Source: Lepturacanthus savala (taxonomy: Eukaryota > Chordata > Actinopteri > Scombriformes > Trichiuridae). Taken from it: a stretch of 64,000 bases of DNA. The position numbers and the translations under genes are program-made. Shown piece after piece: positions 1-11,460 of the stretch (positions are counted from its first letter, which is position 1; every line of letters begins with the position of its first letter). The stretch covers positions 5,412,348 through 5,476,347 of the forward strand of contig CM060471.1 of NCBI GenBank assembly GCA_030544235.1. Reading direction: 5' to 3'. Under the pieces are notes generated by a model, which ran no database searches, was not told the DNA's origin, and worked only from the letters and a program-made list of their open reading frames with translations.

Positions 1-1778
1 CCTGTTGCCAATAATGAATACATGGATACACAAACACAAGATGGGATTGTGAATTAGCATTCAATAACAGCTGCTGTTGAAAGCGGAGCTCTGCTTGCAT
101 AAGCCGCCCACTGTCCTGCTGAGAACGCGTCAGGCCTGTTTCCCCTAAATGGACGTTACGAATAGAGGCGAGTGTTGCCTCTACGAGATAAGATGTACCA
201 TCTCTATTTTGTTTGGTTTCTCTGAGCGGAAGCTGTCTCTGATTCACAGTTAAAGGTGTTTTTTTTAAAGCTTGAGTGACACTTGTGCAGCAGTTGTTTT
301 TTTTTTTTCCACTTTGCATTAGCAACAGCAATCTGTCTTGCCTGGGAGCACAGATGTAGGTCTGGATTCAGAGACGAGCTGCAGATTACTCTCTTAAGCC
401 GCATTCATGTATTTTCTATCATTATTCCGACAATAGAAAAGAACAGGGTGACAGAGGTGAAATTATTGCAGGAGGAAGACGGGAGTACTAACATCAGAGC
501 TTTTACAACTACGCTGCAAAAAAAAAAAAATTACAGGGCGGAAACAATCACAAAACACTATAAACTGGTCATATATTCTGGTATCAAAACTCTTCCACTG
601 AGATAAAATTACTCGAAAAGGCTTTCTTGGTAGAAAATAGAAAATAAACCTGTATAAACCACAAGTTGACCTTAAAACTAACAGAAAAGATTAAGATTGA
701 TGTTGTCTCCCCTGTTTTTAAAGGGCTTTATGGTCAGTTAACTTTATATTGAGAGAATACTATCAATTTCCTCATCTAACTTTCGGTAAGAGAGTGATGG
801 TATTTCCTAAAATGTTAAAGTGTTTGAATTTATAACTCTGATAAGATTATAAATGAATGTTCTTAAACAGCAAATCATCAAGATGTCCTCCAAAATACAC
901 AGTTTGACCATGTGACTCCAGAACGACACACACAGTAATGGGCAGGTCAACTTCAGTGGTCTGTAGTCTGTTTTCATCTTTTTCTGTTTCCTCCCACCAT
1001 AAAAACACATGTATTAGGGCATATGTAATAGTTCCATCTACATAATATTTAGTCTTCTTCAATTACAGGAACTACAGGGAGGTCATGAAGCTGAAATCCT
1101 AAAAGCCGCTGAGTCTCACCTGGGCTTCTTCTCCAGCCACATCACGACTCCATGCGACCCTCTTCATTCCTCCCCTCTCCTTTCCTCACGTGCTAATGCC
1201 AGGGTTAAAGTTAGGGGGAATGTGTTTGGAAACAGGAAATAAAAGCGGTCTCCTGTGACAAGGTTCACTGTTGGGTTAATGGCTCCATCGACTCATCCCC
1301 TGAATGACAAATTACTACTTTGGCTGCTAGATAGCATCTGTCACTCAAACATAACTATACATTGTTACCAGGTGACTGACGTTACGACCTGTGTTGCATT
1401 TCCTTGGGAGAACAGTCTCAAAAATATTGAAATAAGACATAAATTATGCAGTAGGAATAATAATTTCTTTTTTTTAATGAATACATTTTTATTTTACTGA
1501 TTTTAATCTTGCTAATTATTAATTATTTTTACTTTACTACCCATTTGAAAGAACTGACAGGAACACATTTCATGTGGTCACATGTGACAAATACAAGATT
1601 GATTCATTTATTAATTATTTTTATATTATTTTGCATATAAACATTGGATTTGTTTTTCTTCCTGTGGACAAATAGATTTTTTGTGTGCTGCAGGCACGGC
1701 TGGCTTATCACCATTCTCCCTTGGTAGATAATGAGCATGCCCCAGAGCAATTATCAATAATACAATAGATTAATACAG

Positions 1779-1780
<2 letters not shown>
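1..1780. other. Intergenic, no gene recognised
   Basis: Short open frames only, with no family resemblance. It holds two short homopolymer runs (T12 near 297, A13 near 518) and the repeat fragment at 740-825. Confidence 0.6.
740..825 (+). mobile_element. Right-end fragment of the AGGAACAGTT-family element
   Basis: CCTCATCTAACTTTCGGTAAG and TATTTCCTAAAATGTTAAAG match the right-hand part of the family described at 4581-5388. The left part and the TTAA end are missing. Confidence 0.5.
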
Positions 1781-1834
<54 letters not shown>

Positions 1835-1852
1835 TGTGTGTGTGTGTGTGTG
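1781..1852. repeat. (TG)n microsatellite
   Basis: About 36 TG units with one GG interruption at about 1831. Complementary in sense to the (CA)n tract 200 bases downstream. Confidence 0.95.
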
Positions 1853-2048
1853 CCATGTGTTGCTGCCGAAAAACACACACACACACACAAAAACATGATA
1901 CCAATCTAATGAGGCAATAACAAGGGAAATGTGGGCATTTGTGTGTATGAGTCAGATGATCCTGACCTATTCAAATGAAATTGATGTATGTACATGTTGA
2001 CCTCATAGACTCATGGCAGAGTGTCCTGGACTTGGTCATGTGAGTCCA

Positions 2049-2050
<2 letters not shown>

Positions 2051-2141
<91 letters not shown>
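2051..2141. repeat. (CA)n microsatellite
   Basis: About 45 uninterrupted CA units. Confidence 0.97.
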
Positions 2142-2142
<1 letters not shown>

Positions 2143-4580
2143 CAAACATCTATTGTAAAACTGTCCATCCTGAAAGAGGGAACTCGCCTATCTTGCTCTT
2201 TTTCTGAGGTTTCTTCCAGTTCTTGTTTTTTCCCCATTAATGTTTTTTAGGGCATTTTTCCATGTTCAGTTCAAGGGTTTAACACACATACACACACACG
2301 CTCATATGAGCTAGCAGGAGGGAGAAATGCTCTTGTGGACCCTGTTCTGAAAGCAGGTTTACCCAAGCTGTTTGTACTGGCGTTCCTCCAGACTTCAGCC
2401 AGTCACACTGTGACTGAGTGCAGAGAGGGGGGTGGCAGTATAGTGGAGGGATAGGGGGGAGTAGGGAGGTTTTATGGAAACAGTGCAGATAAGAAGAGCA
2501 AACTGTCAGAGGGGAAAGAGGACAAATATTACAGAGCTGTAAAGAAAAAAATGCTTACACAACAAAGTGTAGAAACAGGAAAGAATGGAGAAAGAAATGC
2601 GTGGTGGCAGCAAGGGGGAAGCGCAGGGAGAGGCATGTTTGGGTTCGATCTCTGACCTCCTATTTCGATCGAATATGTGATTAATGGGTTTTCACACCGA
2701 CGTGGAATCACTCACCACTTCCCCGCAACATTCTTCTCATAATCTGTCTGTAGGCTGTTTCCAGACCCGATCCCAACACGGCTGTGAGTGGCTCTCCGCC
2801 CACAGCGCGCAGGTCACGGCAGACGGTAAACACTGTCGCTAAGTAAACGCCTAGAAGGACTCAGCTCAGAGGGAGAAGGTTAGCCGAGGGAGTAGTATAC
2901 GTGCCGGAGTTTATTTATTTACACCCCTGTAAGCCGGGGCCCACTAAACGCTTATTAGGTGCATGCAGTTTACACAAGATCTGCAGTGTGGGCATATCTG
3001 CATCTGTGTGTATTATAGCTTGTTTGATTAAATACATAGGTGTAAATCCCTGGGGGAACATAGGGGGCATGATCACAAAATTGCCGCCCCCCCCACCCAA
3101 AAAAAAATCTTTGTAAACACAGCTATATAATTTTTAATATTAAAGAAATAAAAAACATTAAACTAAACTAAAAAAAAACTAAAAAATAAAACTAAAAAAA
3201 AGAAAAAACACCACAAGCGCTGCTAAATGAAAGACAGCGTTCCTTAATTGTTGAAATATTATGACCGACCCCACTCCCCAAAGTGGTTTGGTCCGGATGC
3301 TGTTTTCCAGTGGGCAGGGCCAGTGGCTAATGGCTAATTTTGACAGTCAGCTAGTAACTATCTACATGGAAGAAACCGGTCAAACTGATATGCAGAAGCC
3401 AGTAAGTCATTTATCACAACACTTTTTGAAAATGAGTCCAAAATGAGTCTGCTGGTTAAGATCAGACCTAATGATTGAAACCTAACTAATGAGCTCCAAT
3501 GATTTAATTTCTGGTAGCGGCAGCAGCTAGGCGGGAGGAGGGAATGGGATGAACGCTAGAGAGAGAAGGATGTGGTCCTCCATCAAAGATTTGACTAGTT
3601 TTACCTCATTGCCTTATTGTCTTATTAAATAAATATGGAACATTGGTATTATTACTATTATTACTTTTAATAACATTGTTTAAAACATTTGAGCATGCTG
3701 AGGCAGGTTGCAAATGAGTGTTAGGGAGAGAAAGAAAAGAAGATAGGACCAGATTATTATGGTAATATGATACGTTTTTAATGTTTTTTTTTTCAATGAA
3801 ATGGGATTTTCACCCCTGATTATGTAGAAAAAATGATCAAAAAAGAACATAACAGAATCCATACTGGCTGCCTATTGACATTTAGCTTAGCTGAATTTAC
3901 AGTGAATATACTGAAACTTTCAAAGGTGGCTGCATAATGAATGAAAGGACCGACGTGTTCAGTGACGCCGCGAAAGCAACCGTTAATGAAAAGAATCCGA
4001 CCCTGCCTGCGTCTAATCTACCAATCGTATTACATCAATAACCAGGATGTAGGAGTTTCCTCTATCTCACAGTGTAAGCTAAGCTGCTGGTGTGGAGTCA
4101 CTGTGTCCCACTAGGCAGTGGATGTTTCCCAACACCAGCAGCTTTGTGGGATTGACACAGCTCAGCTGTATTGTGGTCGAGCACTGGAGTGGCCTTGTGT
4201 GGCCTTTTGTATTGTACTCATAGGAGGTGGCGTAACAAAAGGGACACATGACGTTGGTTTTGGATGGTGAGAGATACGAGAAAGGGAGCTGATCCAGCTA
4301 AGGTCAAACTTCAGATTATGTGTTAGCTTATCTGTGAACTGTGAACGAGTTACTGACTCAGAGTGATTTTTTATCTGTAGCAGAAAAAGGTAGAATCCAC
4401 ACATTTGTAAAAAAAAAAAAAAAAAAAAAAGTGTACAAAACTGAAAGAAACGTAGAAAGATAAGCAGATTCTGTACACTGAAGTATTTATTCCTCAGCAG
4501 TTTAATGACTGAAGGGATTCATTGTGAACTATCGATCAGCAGCTGTTCGTCCAAATTTGAAAGAAAACATGATTCCTCAC
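2142..4580. other. Intergenic, no gene recognised
   Basis: It contains an A-rich stretch at 3103-3210 (AAACTAAACTAAAAA-like units) and a poly(A) run at 4409-4430. Frames are short, and none shows a recognisable domain. The segment 3240-3560 has balanced composition but no identity I can give. Confidence 0.55.
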
Positions 4581-5388
4581 TTAAAGGAACAGTTCGGCAA
4601 ATGTTTATTGGCTGGAATCAGGGAGAACAGCCAGCCTGGGTATAAAAGTTTTCTATCAGTGCCTCTAAAACCCATTAATTAACAAATTATCTAATTTTTG
4701 TAATCTGGTTCAAAACAAAAAACAGAAAAAAGAATAAAGGGGGATTGAGTGCAGTAAATGTGTATTGACAAAGCTCAATTAGGGAGCTTTATATTTTGTA
4801 AAAAAAAAAAAAAAGAGAAGGCCCTGCAGTTACATATTCTACTGATTGGTCAGCACATGTTTGCAAAGATACTAGACATGTAAAAAAGTAATAAAAAAAA
4901 ATAAAGTAAATAAAAATAAAAAAAATAAAGAAAAAAAATAAAAGAAAAAACTCAAGTTTATTTGCTTTTTTTGGTTTAAAAGCCAGTGAGTAAAAATTGG
5001 TTTTAAGCTTGGTTTTAAAAACAGACAGTGAGGAGGCCTGTCTGATATGTAAATGTACAAACAAATGAAAATAAAATAATAATTAATATTTATTAATATT
5101 AATAAATAATTAATAAAAGAACTAAAGAGAAGAAAACAACAAGAAAATAAGAATAAGGGGCCAGAAAAACAGATAATGGGTATATACAAATAATTGAATA
5201 AAATAAAACTAAACTAAAAATAAAATTATAAAAAAGTAAAAATAAAATTTTTCCCTCTGCTTTCAGTCTAAGTTAAGCTAGGCTAATCACCTCCTAGCTA
5301 TGGCTCATTACTTAACATACAAAACTCCTAATATTTCCCTTGGAAAGTAAGAAAACATGCAATTCCTAAAATGTCAAACTATTCCTTG
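4581..5388 (+). mobile_element. TTAA/AGGAACAGTT-family element with AT-rich interior
   Basis: The left end is TTAAAGGAACAGTTCGGCAA and the right end (AATGTCAAACTATTCCTT) is its inverted complement. The left part has GAACAGCCAGCCTGG and CTCTAAAACCCATTAATTAAC; the right part has CTTTCAGTCTAAGTTAAGCT and AGCTAGGCTAATCACC. These are blocks of a widespread teleost repeat. The middle, about 4800-5250, is almost pure A/T simple sequence that seems to have expanded inside the element. No coding capacity. Confidence 0.7.
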
Positions 5389-5394
5389 GCCGTG

Positions 5395-5480
5395 TCTATC
5401 TAGCCGTGCAGTTAGTTTAGTTGTTTGTGCTCAGGCTGTGACATTTCTGGCAAAACCTAAGTAGTCACAGTGAATGTGTC
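5395..5480 (+). repeat. Fragment related to the AGGGCCAGTTCACCC repeat family
   Basis: TATCTAGCCGTGCAGTTAG followed by TTGTTTGTGCTCAGGCTG resembles the interior of the repeat seen at 59958, as I recall that family. It directly abuts the element ending at 5388. Confidence 0.35.
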
Positions 5481-8400
5481 ATGTTTCTGTGTAGTGTAGC
5501 ATTGAAACATGACATAACAGTTTTCATAGTGAGTATTCTATCTGTAGAGTAGTATATCTCCAACCCTAGGCCAGGAAAACCTAAACTCATTCTTTATCAG
5601 TGTCCCATCCTAATAGTAGCAACAACAAAACAACACTTTTCAGATTCACTATTTATTTATTGAACTATACCCTCAGAATAAACACATCAAGCAACGTGTT
5701 CAGCATTAATAAACACAAGTTTTATATGAGAAGTCTCTATAACCAGAGAACCTGGTGGAGCATGCAAACTAAACAGTTTCCATTTATCATCTAAATCGAC
5801 TGAATCGACTGAATTGACCGCGTTGACTATTCACCCCAATGCTTTCTGATTACTGCGCTGAACTGCACTCAGTTGCAATTCCCAGCCAAAGAGCAATGTC
5901 ACAATTACTCTCCTTCTCCCCTCCCCGGAGATTACAGCATTGAGCTGCTGATGCGGTTGCATACAGCGGGGCCTCGGAAAAAGGAAAAAAAAAAAAAAAC
6001 ACTTGTTTTTCTGCACCGCAGCTCTTTTTTGTGTTCTCACGCTGCTTTTTGCCGGCCTATCACCTTTCCCCGTTTCTATCAAAGGACATCCATCAGCGAA
6101 ATATGGCTCCACCTTCTCTTGTTACCCCGGCAGCACTGTGTCAGCTCCCTGAACCGGAGAGCAGCGTCTGTCTGCAGCCACAGACAACACACTCCCAACG
6201 TCCATTCATCTCCACGTCTCCCCACTGGATCTCTAAACAGTCGACGTATATAAAGCGACTTCCTTATGAGCTCTCATTAGCGCATTTAGAATACATATGT
6301 GGGGTGAATTAGCGAGCATCATTACCCTCTCCACACATGAGTGATCCTGAGCTCATTATTCCTCCTCATCCTGTTTCTCCTTCCTGGTCAGCTGTTTATG
6401 AAAGCAGAAGGATTAACCTTAACAGAGCTACTTTCTCTCTTCCTCCATCTTCTGTCACGCCGCTGAGCCTCTTCTGCATTTTCAACTACCACATGTAAAA
6501 AAAACAACAATACACACATGTGGACACACTGCCATTTGAGAGACGAGGCCTGACATTTGTTCAGAAAAAAATAGCACTTGAGTGCTACTCTAACTGCGGA
6601 GGAGCAGGGGTTAATGTGTAAGAATAGTTGCCATGACTACGTTGACATCATTTCTGGCAAACAGGATTGAAGGCTTCTCAATAGAGGGTTTGTGCAAATT
6701 CTGGCCACGCGTACGCTTTGATGGAGGGTTCACGTGAAAAGAAAAGGAGAAAAAAAGGAGACATGTTTTTAGGACAACTCAATGCTAATGTTTCTGTTAA
6801 TCTGTCTTGTGATGCATGGATCTGACATCATCCGTCGCAGTGCCTGCCCAGGGATGGCTCTCACCCACACAGACAAGGGGTGGGGGGACAGAAATGTGTT
6901 TAAGAAGCGTGCAGCGGGTGCGGGGGAGAAGGATACAATCCAAATGGAAGAGGAGCTGAGGGGGGGAGGGATGGGGGGGGGGTTAAAAATACAAATCACG
7001 ATGACAGGGACAGCCTGCCTTACTGTAGCAGACTCCATTCAGTATTCATGGAAATGTGACACATTCCCACTGCAATGGATGGCTCTCACTCTAAAACCCA
7101 TTCTATCCACAAGCACTGGCTGTTCATTTCAGAGCGTAATTGAATTTCTCAAAAAAAAAAAAAAAAAAAAGAAAAAAAAAGGCGATTTGACCGCAAGGGC
7201 ACGGAACGGCAGCGAACAACAGCGAGTGATCTGGTCTGCATGCCGTGACGCCCGTGTTATTAAGTCTAATGCGACTGTTCTCTTCTGTTGGCTGATTCAT
7301 GACACAGCACCCAGCATGCTAAACATAATCCTCCGACACGAAAACAATATAGCCGAGGCAGAACGGCATTTAAATAGGAGGAGCGCAGCTGATGCCCTAT
7401 TGTGTAACCTTCCGTCTCCTCCAGATGGCTTCGTATGAATCTTTCCAGGGGTCAAAAAACACTGTAACCCGGCTCAAACGTGAAACCTCTGGCTGCTGCA
7501 TGCCATGAATACGCTCATTATTCCACATAATCACCGCTTCATCCCCTCACTGCAGATGTATGGAGAGTAAGCTGAGGCTTACAGAGAAATGTTTGTGTTT
7601 GTCCATGCATGCAGGTATGAGTGTGGTGAGTATTACCGCTGCTTATATTAATGGCATTCCTGGCTCCGGTGTGAAAAAAAAAGCGCCTCTCTGCCTTGCC
7701 GCGGCATTTGTAAACAACCTCAGGAGGAAGCGGTACCCAATGCCAGATCCAGGAGGAATGCCACGTGCCGCCGGAGAAAGAATCATTTCCTAAACTTTTG
7801 GAATGATTCCTACGACATAAACAGCTCATACGTGCTGCAGATAAATCACTTCCCATGGACTTCTCTGCCGAGTGTTTAAAGACCATCATTCCTTTTAAAT
7901 TTAAAGGGAAGAATAAAGTAGGTGCTTGTGCATGTGTGCATGAAGCTATAAATTCCAGTGAGCAGTGTAATCTTAGATTGCTATCAAGACCGATCCGCTA
8001 TGAATACTAATTGAGCACCACCTCCTCTTCCGCAGCTAAAGCTGCATTTCAATAACAGAGCAGTAAAACTTCTGTTCCGCACAGGATCACATTTATTCAC
8101 CTGGTAAATGATGTGGAGGCACAACCGAGAACTTCCTCACAGATTCATCAACAGAAGAACCTGCAGGAGAAACCATAGGTGGATGATGATGTGACAGGCC
8201 CCAGGGCCCTGGACATGTAGGAGGCATCAGAGCATCAGCCACCAAAACCAGACCACACATACGGCTTAAATTATTACATTAATTAATAGTCTAATTTTGA
8301 TGTTCACCTGCATCTCAACAGGATTTACAGCACAGTCATCAGTCTGTACACTCAAAACTCATAACACAATATCAAGAAGTGAGCTTACATGCTTCGACAA

Positions 8401-9156
8401 CAGGTTTGAAAGAAAGAAATGATCTTCTCTAAATGCTGTGAGGAGGGGGCTTGAAGGAAAACCTGGATGGGGCCTGTTGCTGTGTTCAATCTATTATCTA
8501 CTCTTGTTGTTGTTATGGTTGTTATTTTATTTTACTAGTATCACTAGTATTATACTATTGCATGTATGTGTATGTACTAATGTGCTGTTAATGTTATTTA
8601 GATTTTTTTGGTATATACTGCTGTTTATTTTCATAACTTTAACTATAGTTTTATATAGATATTTACAGGAAATGATAATTACACTATACATTATTTTATT
8701 GGAATAGAAAGTAGGAGTAGGAATTACTAATAAGTATTGTTTTATTTATTTATTACTGTATGGTGACCATGAAAGGCTAATGTGGGGGAGTCAGAAGCAA
8801 CTGCAGGGAATAGAAACAATCAGGATCAATTTTCAGGCGGTGGTGCTTGTGAATTGACCGGCAATGCTAACAGATAGCATTAGTTTTAGTATTAAGATTA
8901 GCATTAGCAGAACCCCTACATGTTCTTTCCTCTTTTTTGCCCCTGTCTTTTCTAAATAATCGGAAATGCAGGAAACCGTTTTGTAAAATCTCTATCAGCT
9001 TGTTTTGCTTATTAAAGCTGCTCCTGATGCTTCATTTAGAATTTTTGATACTGAACCGAGTTTTGGAGACTGAAAAATGGCCGCTGGTTATTTCAATAGA
9101 AGATGCTTGCCTAGCACATATGCCGAAAAAGTAGACTAAAAAGCTGAGTAATTAAC
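5481..9156. other. Intergenic, no gene recognised; largely repeat-poor
   Basis: About 5,800-8,250 is mostly free of recognisable repeats and fairly balanced in base composition. The longest frame (6782-7438, +) depends on translating poly(A) and poly(G) runs and has no domain. 8,490-8,760 is AT-rich. It could hold regulatory sequence for tob1, but nothing in the sequence itself shows it. Confidence 0.5.
7151..7180. repeat. Poly(A) tract, 30 bases with one G
   Basis: A homopolymer run broken by one G at 7171. No LINE or SINE body was recognised next to it, so it is not clearly a retroposon tail. Confidence 0.9.
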
Positions 9157-9290
9157 AGGGGTTATAGCTGGGGGTGTCTGTGGTCTATGGGAAAAACGCT
9201 GTATGTGTCTCATGAGATTATTTGTTGCAGTACCATGAGTGGCCACTGGGAAAATGGGCATGATGCTGAGAGGCCGTAACCAGGTCTCAT
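9157..9290 (+). repeat. Dispersed repeat shared with 52127-52310
   Basis: Blocks GTTATAGCT, TGTGGTCTATGGGAAAAA, TTTGTTGCAGTACCA, GGCCACTGGGAAAA and TGCTGAGAGG occur in the same order as at 52127-52310. The superfamily is not known to me. No coding capacity. Confidence 0.7.
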
Positions 9291-9318
9291 AATATACAGT
9301 ATGTGTAAACATATATAT

Positions 9319-9340
9319 GTGTGTGTGTGTGTGTGTGTCT
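9319..9340. repeat. Short (GT)n microsatellite
   Basis: About 10 GT units. Confidence 0.85.
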
Positions 9341-9545
9341 CTGTGTGTGGCGTTTGTCTTAACCACTCAGTCACCCCCAGGTCTTGTAATACATCTATAG
9401 TTTTCTTGGTATTTTTTTCTTTGTGTTGTTTTAGATGCAGTGTGCTCAGATTGACACCCAGACAACATATAGACCCTCCTATTAGCTATTATTATAATTT
9501 TTATTAATAAACTTCTCATTTTTTCTTTAAACATTCAGTAATAGC

Positions 9546-9590
9546 AAGAGAGAAACAGAGAGAGAGAGAAAGAAAGAGAGAGAAAGAGAT
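9546..9590. repeat. (GA)n / GAAA purine tract
   Basis: GAGA and GAAA units over about 45 bases, purine only on this strand except for one C. Confidence 0.8.
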
Positions 9591-9789
9591 CATTCCTTCT
9601 GTTCATTCACTTTATTTGATCTTTTTCATCACTGTATCTAATAAAACATATGTTGTATGTAAACTGTGTAATGATCAGATTCAGCCCATTTTACTCAGTT
9701 TGTTTCAGTCAGATGGTCAAAATGATTCATTTTTCTTTAATGCTTTTTACATTTTGCTGTTAGTACTTTTCACGCAGGACTTTTACTTA

Positions 9790-9815
9790 ATTTTTTTTTT
9801 TTTTTTTTTTTTTTT
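9790..9815. repeat. Poly(T) tract
   Basis: About 26 consecutive T. Confidence 0.9.
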
Positions 9816-11009
9816 ACATTTTTGAGCAATGGATCTGAGAACTTCCACCACTGATAATATATTACACAGATACTTTTCTTGCATTTTGATACATATGATG
9901 TCAGAGAAAAGGAACCAATTTTGTGAAATAGGTCTTAAGGCAAAAGGTCCAAACACATTTGGTTATTATTATTACCGAGATTTATATCTAGATGTATGCA
10001 GATGCACTTGGCAGCAGGTCACAAAATGCTGAAATAGAGATAAGCGGAGTGGTTTTCAAAAAGCCAGCATTTAATGCATTTAACTGCAGGAAGAGCCTGT
10101 CGTTTATAATAGCGGCCCTGTTTGTGTTGGCCTGTTGTTAATCTTAAAAATATTGAGACGCATATGCTCAAGAAAGTGCTGCATGAGTTACCATAACCTA
10201 AGATTGAAATGGGCCATAATAAAGCCTCTGTTTCATCCTCCGGGTAAAAAATTTTGAGCTCCAGATATCGAGAAAGCCTCGTGGTGAGCCATCAAAGAGT
10301 GAAGTCATCTTTGTTCGAGCTTTGAAGTCTACTGGAGAGAACTGGGTCTAATAAATCCATCCGAGCCCTCTCTGTGTTGGTCAAATAACCAAAAGAAATG
10401 AATGCAGTGTGTGACAGCTTTCATTATCCAACATGTTCACATGAGCGATGCTTCTTTTCTCTCCTGCTATCAGCTCTTGATGCCAAAACACAATTTCTTT
10501 CCAAGGAAAACACTGCAGCCTTTGGAGCATTTTCCCATTCTCTTCCTCGGTAGAAAAGCAAGCAATGAGTGGCACATATGATCTCGCCTTCAGATTTCAT
10601 TTTGCCTCGAGTTATTGCACATGTGATGGTACACATGTTAGATTAAAATCCACTGACCACATCTGGGAGAGCTGGTGGTAATTTATGGTGCAGTTACAAA
10701 GCCAGAGAGAAGAGGGAAGGATTTCGCAGCTCTGTGAAGAGAGGGGAGGGGTGGAGGTGAAAAATGTCTATGTGGACTGACTTCACTGAAAAATTTGCAT
10801 GAGTCATGCTAAAACATCTCACTTCATTAGCTGTGTTTACCTCCAGGTTCCAGCCACACAGACTCACAACAACAGGAGGAAACTTTTGCCCCACACCAGA
10901 TCCATACCCTGGTGGAGAATAACAAATAGGTCATTGTTAAGCACGGTGTGGGACTATTATTCCACCTATCTACAGCCAAAACTAACACTCACTTACTGAG
11001 TATACACTG
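9816..11009. other. Intergenic, no gene recognised
   Basis: Only short frames without family resemblance. No repeat family recognised. Confidence 0.55.
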
Positions 11010-11460
11010 TGCACTCTAAAAATCTGTAATATTCCAACAGCTGGGCGCCAATAAAATTCTGTTAAATGATGGAAAAATAACTATCTCATAAAAATACAGT
11101 AATTTTCCATGATTACAATACAGTTTACAACTTTAAATTTACATGTAATCATGTGTATTTTTGGGCTTTTTAATGATAAACAAGGGTGTTTCCACCTATA
11201 ACACAATTAATCGTCCTATAAAAATGTAGTGACACTGCTGTAATACATTGTTAATTGAGTAAAAGTAATTTCATATGGAATCGCTTATATACACCTATAT
11301 TTAAAGGAATAAAATGATATACTTTGATTTACAAATGTTTTATAATTCAAAATGCTGCTGTAAAACAGTTAGTCTGGGTTATACTTGCAATCAATTGTTT
11401 TAATTTCAGATTATATCAAGTGTAAAATGAATTACATGTGAATTCACAGTATACACTACT
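11010..11460. repeat. Possible TACAGTA-type MITE
   Basis: This AT-rich stretch has recurring CTGTAATA, AAATACAGTAATTTT, TACAGTTTACAA and GCTGTAAAACAG motifs. That pattern is typical of a fish miniature element whose ends read like CTGTAAAAATCTGTAAT. Its borders are not sharp and no target duplication was found. Confidence 0.4.

Noticed and set aside
1708..2237. Frames encoding Thr-His or Cys-Val repeats
   Set aside because: They are translations of the TG and CA microsatellites.
2636..2680. GGTTCGATCTC resembling a tRNA B box
   Set aside because: No A box or cloverleaf stems could be found around it, so it is not a supportable tRNA or SINE.
6782..7438. 218-codon + strand open frame
   Set aside because: Its length depends on poly(G) and poly(A) runs read as glycine and lysine. 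It has no domain, no codon pattern and no splice or promoter context.
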